Part shown: positions 37,225 through 45,901 of the stretch, one piece after another
Layout: each line of letters starts with the position of its first letter
Numbering within the stretch: the stretch's first letter is position 1
Assembly (NCBI GenBank): GCA_038146925.1
Contig: JAYQSP010000006.1
Location: forward strand, 186,001-250,000
DNA from: UBA830 sp038146925
GTDB taxonomy: Bacteria > Pseudomonadota > Alphaproteobacteria > MPNO01 > UBA830
Length of the DNA stretch: 64,000 bases
Reading direction: 5' to 3'
Position numbers and translations under genes: made by a program
Notes under the pieces: generated by a model
Seen by the model: only the letters and a program-made list of their open reading frames with translations
Databases searched by the model: none
What the model was told of the DNA's origin: nothing

Positions 37225-38505
37225 TCAGGCCGCCGTCTTCGAACGCCGCGACTTGATGCGGTCTTCGATTTCGTCGCGGAAATGGCGGATCACGCCCTGC
37301 ACCGGCCATGCCGCCGCGTCGCCCAGCGCACAGATCGTGTGGCCTTCGATCTCGTAGGACACGTCGAGAAGCATGTCGATCTCCTCGATCTCGGCATCGC
37401 CGGTGACCAGCCGTTCCATCACGCGCCACATCCAGCCGGTGCCTTCGCGGCACGGCGTGCACTGGCCGCAGCTTTCATGCTTGTAGAATTTCGACAGCCG
37501 CGCGATGGCCGCGATGATGTCGGTCGACTGGTCCATGACAATGACCGCGGCGGTGCCGAGCCCGGATTTCACTTCGCGCAGGGAATCGAAATCCATCAGA
37601 ATGTCGTCGCAGATATTTTTCGGCAGGCACGGAACGGACGATCCGCCGGGAATAATCGCCTTCAGATTGTCCCAGCCGCCGCGCACGCCGCCGGCGTGTC
37701 TGTCGATCAGCTCCTTCAGCGGGATGCTCATCTCTTCTTCGACATTGCAGGGATTGTTCACATGGCCGGAAATGCAGAACACCTTGGTGCCGGTGTTGTT
37801 TTCGCGGCCGAACCCCGCGAACCACGTAGCACCCCGCCGGCAGATCGTCGGCGACACTGCGATGGTCTCGACGTTGTTGATCGTGGTCGGACACCCGTAA
37901 AGCCCGGTGTTCGCCGGGAACGGCGGCTTGATCCGGGGCTGGCCCTTCTTGCCTTCCAGGCTTTCCAGCAGCGCCGTTTCCTCGCCGCAGATATAGGCGC
38001 CGGCGCCGCGATGCACGTAGACATCGAAATCGTAGCCGGAGCCGCAGGCGTTTTTGCCGATCAGGCCCGCGTCGTAAGCCTGCTGCACGGCCGCATCGAG
38101 GATGGCGGCTTCGTTGTAGAATTCGCCGCGTACGTAAATATAGGCGGCGTCGGCCCCCATGGCGAAACCGGCCACCAGGCAGCCTTCGACCAGCTTGTGC
38201 GGATCGTGGCGCATGATGTCCCGGTCCTTGCAGGTGCCGGGCTCGGATTCGTCGGCATTGACCACAAGGTAATGCGGCTTGCCGGTCGGTTCCTTCGGCA
38301 TGAAGGACCATTTGAGACCCGCCGGGAAGCCCGCGCCACCGCGCCCGCGCAGGCCGGATTCCTTCATCTCGTCGATGATCCAGTCGCGTCCCTTGGCAAG
38401 GATATCCTTGGTACCGTCCCAGTCGCCACGCATCTTCGCGGCTTCGAGACCCCAGTCCTGCAGGCCGTAGAGATTGGTGAAAATGCGGTCTTTATCCTGC
38501 AGCAT
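37225..38505 (-). CDS. nuoF: NADH-quinone oxidoreductase subunit F
   Basis: NADH-oxidising subunit with FMN and cluster N3, 426 residues. The glycine-rich FMN/NADH loop GLRGRGGAGFPAGLKWSFM is at about 51-69, HRGAGAYICGEETALLESLE lies in the middle, and the 4Fe-4S Cys motif ESCGQCTPCREGTGW is near the C-terminus. Starts four bases after nuoE ends. Confidence 0.97.
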   Translation of the reverse strand: MLQDKDRIFTNLYGLQDWGLEAAKMRGDWDGTKDILAKGRDWIIDEMKESGLRGRGGAGFPAGLKWSFMPKEPTGKPHYLVVNADESEPGTCKDRDIMRHDPHKLVEGCLVAGFAMGADAAYIYVRGEFYNEAAILDAAVQQAYDAGLIGKNACGSGYDFDVYVHRGAGAYICGEETALLESLEGKKGQPRIKPPFPANTGLYGCPTTINNVETIAVSPTICRRGATWFAGFGRENNTGTKVFCISGHVNNPCNVEEEMSIPLKELIDRHAGGVRGGWDNLKAIIPGGSSVPCLPKNICDDILMDFDSLREVKSGLGTAAVIVMDQSTDIIAAIARLSKFYKHESCGQCTPCREGTGWMWRVMERLVTGDAEIEEIDMLLDVSYEIEGHTICALGDAAAWPVQGVIRHFRDEIEDRIKSRRSKTAA

Positions 38506-38509
38506 GCCG

Positions 38510-39097
38510 CTAGTCCCCTGCCCCGGTCAGCGTCGTCTGTCCGCTTGCGGGCGCCGATGTCTGACGGTCGATCATTGTGCCCGGTTCGGGCTTTTCGCCC
38601 TTGCGGAACGCCTGGATCAGCTTGCGCGCGCTGTCGGGATCCACGTCTTCGTAATAGTCGTCGTCGATCCAGATGATCGGCGCGTTGACGCAGGCGCCCA
38701 GGCATTCGAACTCGCCCAGCGAAAAGACGCCGTCGTCCGACGTCTGGCCGACCTTACAACCTAGTTCGTCTTCGCAGGCGGCGACGATATCGGTGCTGCC
38801 GCGCAGCCAACAGGGCGTGGTGGTGCAGACGCGCAGCTCGTGCTTGCCGCGCGGCGTGTCGTGATACATCTCGTAGAACGAGACGACCTCGTAGACCCGG
38901 ATCGGCGCCATATCCAGCATGTCGGCGATATGATCCATCGCCGCACGCGGCAGCCAGCCGCCGCACTGGCGCTGGGCGATGTCCAGAAGCGGCAGCACCG
39001 CGCTGGCCTTGCGGTCTTCCGGATACTTGGCGAGGTGCTTGTTCACCAGCGCCGCGTTATCGGCATCGAACGCAAATGTCTCGGGCTGTTCGCTCAC
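38510..39097 (-). CDS. nuoE: NADH-quinone oxidoreductase subunit E
   Basis: Thioredoxin-like 2Fe-2S subunit (cluster N1a). The 195 residues carry the four ligands Cys91, Cys96, Cys132 and Cys136 (CTTTPCWLRGS and ECLGACVNAP). The GTG at 39097 is chosen because it overlaps the nuoD stop as GTGA and gives a normal N-terminus (SEQPETFAFD); the longer frame reads through nuoD. The C-terminal 25 residues beyond the fold are low-complexity. Confidence 0.95.
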   Translation of the reverse strand: MSEQPETFAFDADNAALVNKHLAKYPEDRKASAVLPLLDIAQRQCGGWLPRAAMDHIADMLDMAPIRVYEVVSFYEMYHDTPRGKHELRVCTTTPCWLRGSTDIVAACEDELGCKVGQTSDDGVFSLGEFECLGACVNAPIIWIDDDYYEDVDPDSARKLIQAFRKGEKPEPGTMIDRQTSAPASGQTTLTGAGD

Positions 39098-40272
39098 CGG
39101 TCGATCTCCCCGAACACGATATCCATGGATCCGACAATCGCCACCATGTCGGCCAGCATGTGGCCTTTGGACAGGTAATCGGTTGCCTGCAGGAAGGCGA
39201 AGCCCGGGGCGCGGATTTTGCAACGATAGGGCTTGTTGGTACCGTCGGCGACCAGATACACGCCGAATTCGCCCTTGGGCGCTTCGACGGCGGTGTAGGT
39301 TTCGCCCGCCGGCACGTGATATCCCTCGGTATAAAGCTTGAAATGATGGATCAACGCCTCCATCGACTGCTTCATCTCGCCCCGGCGCGGCGGCGCGATC
39401 TTGTTGTCCGTCGTGCGGACAGGGCCGCCAGGCATTTCGTCGACACACTGTTTCATAATCCGCAGACTCTGGCGCATTTCCTCGACCCGGACGAGATAAC
39501 GGTCGAAGCAGTCGCCGTTCTTGCCGACCGGGATGTCGAAATCCACGCGGTCGTATACATCGTAGGGCTGCGACTTGCGCAGATCCCATGGCACGCCGCT
39601 GCCTCGCAGCATCGGCCCCGAAAATCCCCAGTCGAGCGCTTCGTCCTTGCTGACGATTCCCACATCGACGGTGCGCTGGCGAAAGATACGGTTTTCCGTC
39701 AACAGGGATTCGATGTCGTCGATGATCGCCGGGAAGGTCTCGCAGAACTCGGCGACGTCTTCCAGCAGGCCTGCCGGCAGATCACGATGCACCCCGCCAG
39801 GACGGAAATATGCCGAATGTAAACGCGCGCCCGACACGCGTTCATAGAATTCCATCAGTTTTTCGCGTTCCTCGAAGCCCCACAGCAGCGGCGTCATCGC
39901 GCCGACGTCCAGCGCGAACGCACTGATATTGAGGATATGATTGAGGATGCGCGTGATCTCGCTGAACAGGACGCGAATGTACTGCCCCCGAAGCGGCACC
40001 GTGATGTTCGCCAGCTTTTCAACGGCCAGCGCATAGGTGTGTTCCTGACACATGGGCGAGACGTAATCGAGCCGGTCGAAATACGGCACCGCCTGCAGAT
40101 AGGTCTTGTATTCGATCAGCTTTTCGGTGCCGCGGTGCAACAGGCCGATATGAGGGTCGCAGCGCTCGACGATCTCGCCGTCCATCTCAACCACAAGCCG
40201 CAGCACGCCATGCGCCGCCGGATGCTGCGGGCCGAAATTCATCGTCAGATTCTTGATCTCGGTTTCGGCCAT
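39094..40272 (-). CDS. nuoD: NADH-quinone oxidoreductase subunit D (49 kDa)
   Basis: Forms the quinone-binding cavity with NuoB and NuoH; related to hydrogenase large subunits without the metal site. The 392 residues include NFGPQHPAAHGVLRL and DPHIGLLHRGTEKLIEYKTY, the quinone-site loops, and SDMVAIVGSMDIVFGEIDR-type C-terminus (MVAIVGSMDIVFGEIDR). NuoC and NuoD are separate genes here, unlike E. coli, where they are fused. Confidence 0.97.
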   Translation of the reverse strand: MAETEIKNLTMNFGPQHPAAHGVLRLVVEMDGEIVERCDPHIGLLHRGTEKLIEYKTYLQAVPYFDRLDYVSPMCQEHTYALAVEKLANITVPLRGQYIRVLFSEITRILNHILNISAFALDVGAMTPLLWGFEEREKLMEFYERVSGARLHSAYFRPGGVHRDLPAGLLEDVAEFCETFPAIIDDIESLLTENRIFRQRTVDVGIVSKDEALDWGFSGPMLRGSGVPWDLRKSQPYDVYDRVDFDIPVGKNGDCFDRYLVRVEEMRQSLRIMKQCVDEMPGGPVRTTDNKIAPPRRGEMKQSMEALIHHFKLYTEGYHVPAGETYTAVEAPKGEFGVYLVADGTNKPYRCKIRAPGFAFLQATDYLSKGHMLADMVAIVGSMDIVFGEIDR

Positions 40273-40895
40273 CAGTCGGCTTTCTCCGCGGCGTCTTCCC
40301 CGGCCTTTTCATCGCCCGGAAGAATGTACTCGGCCCCTTCCCACGGGCTCATGAAATCGAAGCTGCGGAAATCCTGGGTCAGCGTTACGGGTTCGTAGAC
40401 GACTCGCTTTTGCTCCTCGTCGTAACGGACTTCAACATATCCGGTCAGCGGGAAATCCTTGCGCAGCGGATGTCCTTCGAAGCCGTAATCGGTCAGCATC
40501 CGCCGCAGATCCGGGTGGTCGGTGAAAAACACGCCGAACATGTCCCATACTTCGCGTTCGAACCACCCGGCCGCGCTGAACAGCGGCACCACCGAAGGCA
40601 CCGGCGTGTTCTCGTCCGTTGATACCTTTACGCGAATTCGCTGATTGTGCGACAGGCTGAGCAGGTTGTAGACGATCTCGAAGCGCTCCTCGCGTTCCGG
40701 ATAGTCGGCCGCGGTGACGTCGATCAGCACCTTGAACTGACAATTGGAATCGTCCCGCAGCAGTTTCATCACCGCCGAAAGATTGTCACGGGTCGTTACG
40801 ATCGCCAGCTCGCCCAGCGCGATCTCCCACGACAGAACCGCATCGCCGGCCTTGCCCGCGATGTAGTCCCCCAGATCGTTAAGCGTATCGCTCAT
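40272..40895 (-). CDS. nuoC: NADH-quinone oxidoreductase subunit C (30 kDa)
   Basis: Peripheral-arm subunit, 207 residues, with the signature FEREVWDMFGVFFTDHPDL and RRMLTDYGFEGHPLRKDFPL. The last 20 residues are an acidic and Ala-rich tail. Its stop shares one base with the nuoD start (TGATG). Confidence 0.96.
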   Translation of the reverse strand: MSDTLNDLGDYIAGKAGDAVLSWEIALGELAIVTTRDNLSAVMKLLRDDSNCQFKVLIDVTAADYPEREERFEIVYNLLSLSHNQRIRVKVSTDENTPVPSVVPLFSAAGWFEREVWDMFGVFFTDHPDLRRMLTDYGFEGHPLRKDFPLTGYVEVRYDEEQKRVVYEPVTLTQDFRSFDFMSPWEGAEYILPGDEKAGEDAAEKAD

Positions 40896-40916
40896 TCGCC
40901 AGTCCGGTCCGCCTGT

Positions 40917-41447
40917 CTATCGCACGATGGTGCTGGTACGGCGGATTTTCTTCTGCAACTGCAGAATGCCGTACAGCAATGCTTCCGCGGTCGGCGGGCA
41001 ACCCGGCACGTATACATCCACCGGAACGATCCGGTCGCATCCGCGCACCACCGAGTAGGAATAATGATAGTAGCCGCCGCCGTTGGCACAGCTTCCCATG
41101 GAGATCACCCAGCGCGGCTCCGCCATCTGGTCGTAGACCTTGCGCAGGGCCGGCGCCATCTTGTTGGTCAGCGTGCCGGCCACGATCATGACGTCGGACT
41201 GGCGCGGGCTGGGCCGGAAAACGACGCCGAACCGGTCGAGGTCATAGCGGCTGGCCGCCGTGTGCATCATTTCGACCGCGCAACAGGCAAGCCCGAAGGT
41301 CATCGGCCAAAGAGATCCCGACTGGGCCCAGGACACCAGCTTATCCATCTGGGCGACGACAAAGCCCTTGTCGCTCAGCTCGTCCGTCACGTGCCCCAGG
41401 ATCAGATCCTGCTGCGCGCCGGGCTTGAGCGGTGCGTCTACTCCCAT
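40917..41447 (-). CDS. nuoB: NADH-quinone oxidoreductase subunit B (PSST)
   Basis: Holds cluster N2, which passes electrons to quinone. The 176-residue protein shows the tandem Cys55-Cys56 in MTFGLACCAVEMM and the other ligands Cys120 (SMGSCANGGG) and Cys150 (YVPGCPPTAEA). The ATG at 41447 overlaps the nuoA end by ten bases; upstream in-frame codons belong to the antisense-phase reading of nuoA. Confidence 0.96.
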   Translation of the reverse strand: MGVDAPLKPGAQQDLILGHVTDELSDKGFVVAQMDKLVSWAQSGSLWPMTFGLACCAVEMMHTAASRYDLDRFGVVFRPSPRQSDVMIVAGTLTNKMAPALRKVYDQMAEPRWVISMGSCANGGGYYHYSYSVVRGCDRIVPVDVYVPGCPPTAEALLYGILQLQKKIRRTSTIVR

Positions 41448-41803
41448 TCGAGCGCGCCTTTCTTCCATTCGTAGATGAAACCGATTGTGAGCACGCCGAG
41501 GAACGCCATCATCGACCAGAAACCGAACACGCCGATTTCGGAAAGCGAAATCGCCCACGGGAACAGGAAGGCGATTTCCAGATCGAAGATGATGAACAGA
41601 ATCGCAACCAGATAAAACCGGACGTCGAACTGCCCACGCGCATCGTCGAACGCATCGAAACCGCATTCGTAGGCGGAAATCTTTTCGGGATCGGGTTTCT
41701 GCCGGGCAATAATGTACGACGCCCCCAGCGCGGCTATTGCCATACCCGTCGCAATCCCGAGAAAAATCAGGATCGGCAGATATTCGCTCAACATGTCCTG
41801 CAT
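41438..41803 (-). CDS. nuoA: NADH-quinone oxidoreductase subunit A
   Basis: First gene of the complex I operon: a three-helix membrane subunit of 121 residues from ATG 41803 (MQDMLSEYLPILIFL). The loop motif KISAYECGFDAFDDARGQFD is diagnostic. An upstream in-frame TTG/ATG region to 41857 would add 18 atypical residues and is not favoured. The operon promoter lies about 110 bases upstream. Confidence 0.95.
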   Translation of the reverse strand: MQDMLSEYLPILIFLGIATGMAIAALGASYIIARQKPDPEKISAYECGFDAFDDARGQFDVRFYLVAILFIIFDLEIAFLFPWAISLSEIGVFGFWSMMAFLGVLTIGFIYEWKKGALEWE

Positions 41804-41858
41804 AAGACAGCCCCAGATTGGACCCGCGGCGCACGGCCCCGGCGAGAATTCGAGCAAA

Positions 41859-41913
41859 GTTAACCGTTTAGGTTAACTAGCGGTTAACGCGGCTTCCCCG
41901 ATGACCGGTTAAC
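41859..41913. promoter_or_regulatory. Cluster of four GTTAAC boxes in the nuoA leader, one CtrA-type site
   Basis: The hexamer GTTAAC occurs at 41859-41864, 41872-41877, 41883-41888 and 41908-41913. Boxes two and three form TTAA-N7-TTAA (41873-41887), the exact spacing of the CtrA recognition site known from Caulobacter. On the minus strand the sites start at about the expected transcription start of nuo and run 50 bases into the leader. Binding by CtrA is an inference from the motif. Confidence 0.45.
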
Positions 41914-41919
41914 CGTCGC

Positions 41920-41948
41920 TTTATAAGATTAATACTATTGGATTTCAA
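41920..41948 (-). promoter_or_regulatory. Sigma-70 promoter of the nuo operon
   Basis: Minus strand: TTGAAA (-35), 17-base spacer, TATAAA (-10). Five of six positions match consensus in each box and the spacing is ideal. It lies about 120 bases before the nuoA ATG in an AT-rich gap with no other gene facing that way. Confidence 0.65.
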
Positions 41949-42001
41949 AGGTTTTGGGCCGAATCGGGCTACTTTGCCACGCCGGGCGATTGAGAACGGA
42001 T

Positions 42002-42037
42002 TTTAGCAAAACAGGAGCGGCCCCGGCAGGCCGCTCC
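42002..42037 (-). terminator. Rho-independent terminator of the molybdenum hydroxylase operon
   Basis: Nine-pair perfect stem GGAGCGGCC/GGCCGCTCC with a six-base loop (42014-42037) followed on the minus strand by TGTTTTGCT. It lies 27 bases after the stop of the large subunit and insulates that operon from nuo. Confidence 0.85.
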
Positions 42038-42063
42038 CGTCTTCGTTACATTCGTGGCTAGCG

Positions 42064-44334
42064 TCAGGCGTCGCGGTTTTCGATCAGTTCCAGCAGCTTG
42101 GGCGGCGACATCGGGAGCGACTGGGGCCGCACACCGATGGCATCGCCGATCGCATTGCCGATCGCGGCCATTGTCGGCACCACCGGCACTTCGCCGACGC
42201 CGCGCAGGCCGAACGGATGGCGCGGATTCGGCACTTCGACGATCACGGTATCGATCATCGGCACGTCCGACGTCACCGGCATGCGGTAGTCCAGGAACCC
42301 CGCGTTCTGGAGACGGCCATCCTCACCATAGACATATTCCTCGTTCAGCGCCCAGCCGATGCCCTGGACCGCGCCGCCCTGATACTGACCTTCGACCTGC
42401 AGCGGATGGATCGCCTTACCGGCATCCTCCACCACGGTGTAGCGCGTTACGTCGCAGCGGCCGGTTTCCTCATCGACTTTCACATCGACGATGTGGAGGC
42501 CGAAACCCGGCCCGGCGCCGGTGACGTTCATCGATGCACTGGCCGTCACGGCCCCGTGCGACATGGTCGTCTGCTTGGTGATGTCGGCGATCGACAGCGG
42601 TTCGAACTCGCCGACATTCGCACTGGCGGGCCGGCATTCGCCGTTCTCGTAAATGACCGCGTCTTCAGGCACGTCCCAGATTTCGGCCGCACGCTTGATG
42701 AACTGGTCGATGCACTGGCGCGCGTTGTCGACCACCGTCATGCCGACCGAATAGGTTGTCCGGCTGCCCGCCGTCACGCGGTTGAAACCGAGAGAGTTGG
42801 TGTCCGCCATCGTGATGCGAACCTTGTCGGTGGAAATACCGAGTTCTTCCGCCGCCATCATGGCGATGGAGATACGCGACCCGGCGACATCCGCCGTGCC
42901 CGTGATGATCGTCACCGATCCGTCCGGCGCGATGTTCATCGACGTCGACGTCTCGCCGCCCCGGTTGAACCAGAACCCGGACGCAACGCCCCGGCCTTCG
43001 CCTTCCCTGACGGGCGATTGGTAGTGATCGCACGCCTTGGCCGCTTCCAGTGTTTCCACGAAACCGATCGGCCCCAGGGTCTCTCCGTAGATCGTGGTGT
43101 AGCCCTCGGTCGCCGCGTTTTTAAGCCGCAGATCGATGGGATCCATACCTATTTTCTTAGCAAGCTCTTCGATGACGCCCTCGACGCCGAACACGATCTG
43201 CGGCACGCAGGGCGCGCGGAACGAATTCACCTTGGGCCGGTTGGACACCACCTCGAAGGATTCGATGTAGACGTTTTCGAGGTTGTAGCGCGTGAACATG
43301 GCGTTCGGCGCGTTGAAGTACATCGAGCCGGTAAAGATGCCGGTCTGGAAAATCAGCTCGCCCTGGGCGGCGGTGATCTTGCCGTCCTTGGTGACGCCCA
43401 TCTTGATCTTGTAGCTCGTCCCCGAAACCGGCCCCGTGCCGCGGAACACTTCACTGCGGCTGAGCACCATCTTCACCGGACGGGACGCTTTCTTGGAAAG
43501 CTGAATCGCAAGCGGCTCCGGATAGAACCCGGTCTTTCCGCCGAACCCGCCGCCCAGTTCGGACTGCTGCACGTTGATTTTCGACGCATCGATCTTGAGG
43601 ATCGCGGACAGCCGGTCGCGGTAGACGAACGGCGCCTGGGTGCTGCACCACAGCTCGACCTGGCCGTCTTCGGAATATTCGGCCACGCAGCCCTGCGGTT
43701 CGATATAGCCCTGATGCATGGGTTTGGAATCGAATTCGCGCTCGACGATCACATCGGCTTCGGCGAAGCCTTTTTCGATGTCACCCATCTGGCTGACCAT
43801 GCGTTCGGTCACGTTGGTCGGTTTGTCGCTGGGCTCATCCAGACCCTTGGTCCGGATATAATCGTGCAGGATCGGCGCGTCGGGCTTCATCGCATCGACG
43901 GGATCGATCACATGCGGCAGCACCTCATAGTCCACTTTGATCAGCTTCAGCGCGCGCTTAGCGACCGCGTCGCTGGTCGCGGCGACAGCGGCCACGGGAT
44001 GCCCGTCGAACAGCGCTTTTTCGCGTGCCATGGCAGTCCGCGTCATGTCGCCCGCGACGGAGCCCGGATCGATATCCGGAAAATCGTCCCGCGTGATCAC
44101 GGCTTTTACCCCGGGCAGCGCCTCGGCCGCGCTGGTGTCGATCGACTTGATGATCGCATGCGCATGCGGGCTGCGCAGCGTACGACCGTACAGCATGCCG
44201 GGCAGGAAGAAGTCGGCCCCGAACTTGGCGCGGCCGGTCACCTTGTCCAGGCCGTCATGTTTTACCGGGTTGCTGCCGACGATCTTGAGGTCGCGCTGCG
44301 GATCGAATTTCGAATCTTCGAGAATGGTCGCCAT
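42064..44334 (-). CDS. Xanthine dehydrogenase-family molybdopterin-binding (large) subunit
   Basis: Catalytic subunit of a molybdenum hydroxylase, 756 residues. Recognisable parts: DKVTGRAKFGADFFLPGMLY at the start of the a/b hammerhead domain, ELGGGFGGKTGFYPEPLA (cofactor loop), SFRAPCVPQIVFGVE (substrate-side loop) and FGLRGVGEVPVVPTMAA, whose GVGE carries the catalytic Glu. The loop SFRAPCVPQ lacks the CoxL active-site Cys motif (AYRCSFR), so it is not a form I CO dehydrogenase; the true substrate (purine, aldehyde or N-heterocycle) cannot be read from sequence. Partners are the two genes upstream. Confidence 0.88.
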   Translation of the reverse strand: MATILEDSKFDPQRDLKIVGSNPVKHDGLDKVTGRAKFGADFFLPGMLYGRTLRSPHAHAIIKSIDTSAAEALPGVKAVITRDDFPDIDPGSVAGDMTRTAMAREKALFDGHPVAAVAATSDAVAKRALKLIKVDYEVLPHVIDPVDAMKPDAPILHDYIRTKGLDEPSDKPTNVTERMVSQMGDIEKGFAEADVIVEREFDSKPMHQGYIEPQGCVAEYSEDGQVELWCSTQAPFVYRDRLSAILKIDASKINVQQSELGGGFGGKTGFYPEPLAIQLSKKASRPVKMVLSRSEVFRGTGPVSGTSYKIKMGVTKDGKITAAQGELIFQTGIFTGSMYFNAPNAMFTRYNLENVYIESFEVVSNRPKVNSFRAPCVPQIVFGVEGVIEELAKKIGMDPIDLRLKNAATEGYTTIYGETLGPIGFVETLEAAKACDHYQSPVREGEGRGVASGFWFNRGGETSTSMNIAPDGSVTIITGTADVAGSRISIAMMAAEELGISTDKVRITMADTNSLGFNRVTAGSRTTYSVGMTVVDNARQCIDQFIKRAAEIWDVPEDAVIYENGECRPASANVGEFEPLSIADITKQTTMSHGAVTASASMNVTGAGPGFGLHIVDVKVDEETGRCDVTRYTVVEDAGKAIHPLQVEGQYQGGAVQGIGWALNEEYVYGEDGRLQNAGFLDYRMPVTSDVPMIDTVIVEVPNPRHPFGLRGVGEVPVVPTMAAIGNAIGDAIGVRPQSLPMSPPKLLELIENRDA

Positions 44335-44335
44335 A

Positions 44336-44815
44336 TCAAGCTCCTCTCATTTCTTCCGCCGCCGCCATGACGGAGCGGACGATTTTGTCATAACCGGTGC
44401 AACGGCAGAGATTACCCGCCAGCCAGAAGCGCGCCTCGGTCTCTGTCGGATCCGGGTTCCGTTCCAGCAGCGCCTTCGCGGCGATCAGAAAACCGGGCGT
44501 GCAGATGCCGCACTGCAGGCCGTTCAGTTCAAGGAAGTTTCGCTGCAGCGGGTGCAGATTGTCGCCATCGGCCATGCCTTCGATGGTTTCCACCGCCTTG
44601 CCATCGGTTTCCGCCGCCAGCACCAGGCAGGAACACACAAGTTCGCCATCCAGAATGACGCTGCAGGCGCCGCAGTCGCCGGTCGAACAGCCTTCCTTGG
44701 TGCCCGTCAGTTCCAGCTCGTTACGCAGCACGTCGACAAGCGTCTGTCCAGCTTCGGCGAGATATTCGTACTCGTCGCCGTTCACCGTGGTCGTCACATG
44801 TACTTTTTTCGCCAT
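44336..44815 (-). CDS. Molybdenum hydroxylase 2Fe-2S (small) subunit
   Basis: Electron-transfer subunit, 159 residues, with plant-type 2Fe-2S ligands Cys43, 48, 51 and 63 (GCSTGDCGAC and VCSC) and the second cluster's Cys102, 105, 137 and 139 (LQCGICTPGF and NLCRCTGYD). The ATG at 44815 shares one base with the stop of the FAD subunit; the frame upstream of it is spurious. The order FAD, FeS, Mo subunit with one-base gaps or overlaps points to one heterotrimeric enzyme. Confidence 0.93.
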   Translation of the reverse strand: MAKKVHVTTTVNGDEYEYLAEAGQTLVDVLRNELELTGTKEGCSTGDCGACSVILDGELVCSCLVLAAETDGKAVETIEGMADGDNLHPLQRNFLELNGLQCGICTPGFLIAAKALLERNPDPTETEARFWLAGNLCRCTGYDKIVRSVMAAAEEMRGA

Positions 44816-45684
44816 CAGTTTGCCTGTGCCCTTTCCAGTGCCTTCAACGCTGCGCGGCGCGCAATGACGCCGGCCGTCTTGATCCTGTATTCGCGCGTGC
44901 CCCGCTTGTCGCTGATCGGGTCGCATGCGGCGCGTACCGCGGCGACCATGTTTTCCAGCGCCGCATCGTCCACTTTGGTGCCGATCAGCGCATTCGCCGC
45001 ATCGGCGACCAGCAACGCTGTCGGCGCCACAGCCCCGATCGATACGCGCGCCGCCGTGCAGGTGCCACCGTCGTCGAGCGTAATGCAAACGCCCGCACCG
45101 ACCACCGCGATGTCCATTTCCGTTCGCGGCGTCAGCCGCAGGTAGCAATCGCCGGTATGCGCTGGCTTCTTCGGAAAGGAAAACGAAACGATGAATTCGC
45201 CATCGGCCAGCGATGTCCTGCCGGGGCCGGTGACGATGTTTTCGACCGGTTCCTCGCGCAGGCCTCCGGGGCCGATAATGTTAGCCACCGCGCCCGCGGC
45301 AATGATCGCCGGCACGCTGTCCGCGGCCGGCGACGCGTTGCAAAGATTTCCACCGATGCTGGCCCGGCCCTTGACCTGAACCGAGCCGATCAGCGCGACG
45401 CCCTCGCAAACGCCTGGCCATGCGGCCGCGAATTCCGCGTTACCGATAACGTTCATGCCCGACACAGCCGCGCCGACCGTCCAGGCGCCGTCGGTTTCCA
45501 GCATGGATTTCACGTCCGGAATGTTCTTGATGTCGACCAGCACGTCCGGTTCGATCATTTCAGCGTGCAACTGAACGAGCACGTCTGTACCGCCCGCCAT
45601 AAGCTTGCCACCGCCACTAGCATCGCGCAGCAGCGCGACCGCCACATCCAGCGTTTTCGGCGCCTCGTAACGCATATCGCTCAT
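44815..45684 (-). CDS. Molybdenum hydroxylase FAD-binding (medium) subunit
   Basis: FAD subunit of the CO dehydrogenase/xanthine dehydrogenase type, 289 residues. FAD-contact motifs are KLMAGGTDVLVQL (near residue 30) and RASIGGNLCNASPAADSVPA (near 107-126), followed by SIGAVAPTALLVADA in the C-terminal domain. ATG 45684 has GGGGAG about eight bases upstream; an adjacent TTG is less likely. First gene of the operon; a 10-base direct repeat lies about 80-110 bases upstream. Confidence 0.92.
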   Translation of the reverse strand: MSDMRYEAPKTLDVAVALLRDASGGGKLMAGGTDVLVQLHAEMIEPDVLVDIKNIPDVKSMLETDGAWTVGAAVSGMNVIGNAEFAAAWPGVCEGVALIGSVQVKGRASIGGNLCNASPAADSVPAIIAAGAVANIIGPGGLREEPVENIVTGPGRTSLADGEFIVSFSFPKKPAHTGDCYLRLTPRTEMDIAVVGAGVCITLDDGGTCTAARVSIGAVAPTALLVADAANALIGTKVDDAALENMVAAVRAACDPISDKRGTREYRIKTAGVIARRAALKALERAQAN

Positions 45685-45761
45685 CAATTGATCTCCCCGT
45701 AAAAGTTACAGCTCGAAATTATGTAATCCCGCCAGAGAACTTACCGGAATAACCCGATGCC

Positions 45762-45792
45762 TGTCACGGGGGAGAGACGAAGTGTCACGGGG
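45762..45792. repeat. Tandem TGTCACGGGG boxes upstream of the molybdenum hydroxylase operon
   Basis: Ten-base direct repeat at 45762-45771 and 45783-45792, centre distance 21 bases, i.e. two DNA turns, on the promoter side of the operon. The arrangement is typical of a pair of activator or repressor sites, though no regulator gene is adjacent. Confidence 0.45.
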
Positions 45793-45796
45793 AAAA

Positions 45797-45830
45797 GCCG
45801 AGTAGGATTTGAACCCTGAAATAGCGGGTT
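45797..45830 (-). other. tRNA T-arm-like fragment
   Basis: On the minus strand the sequence reads GGGTTCAAATCC followed by TACTCGGC, which looks like the T-loop and 3' acceptor side of a tRNA. No D-arm or matching 5' acceptor is present, and the T-stem pairs poorly. It may be a tRNA remnant left by an integration event at the edge of the CHAT island, or chance. Confidence 0.2.
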
Positions 45831-45901
45831 AGCCGGAAAACAAATCCCCCCAGTTATCTTGCGTCGATTAGGTTCTTTTATGACGTAGCCTGGATTCTGG
45901 A

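Noticed and set aside
35363..37357. Plus-strand open frame of 664 codons across nuoG
   Set aside because: Antisense to nuoG, whose iron-sulfur motifs are unmistakable.
42217..44370. Plus-strand frame of 717 codons across the molybdenum hydroxylase large subunit
   Set aside because: Antisense shadow; the minus-strand product has all family motifs.
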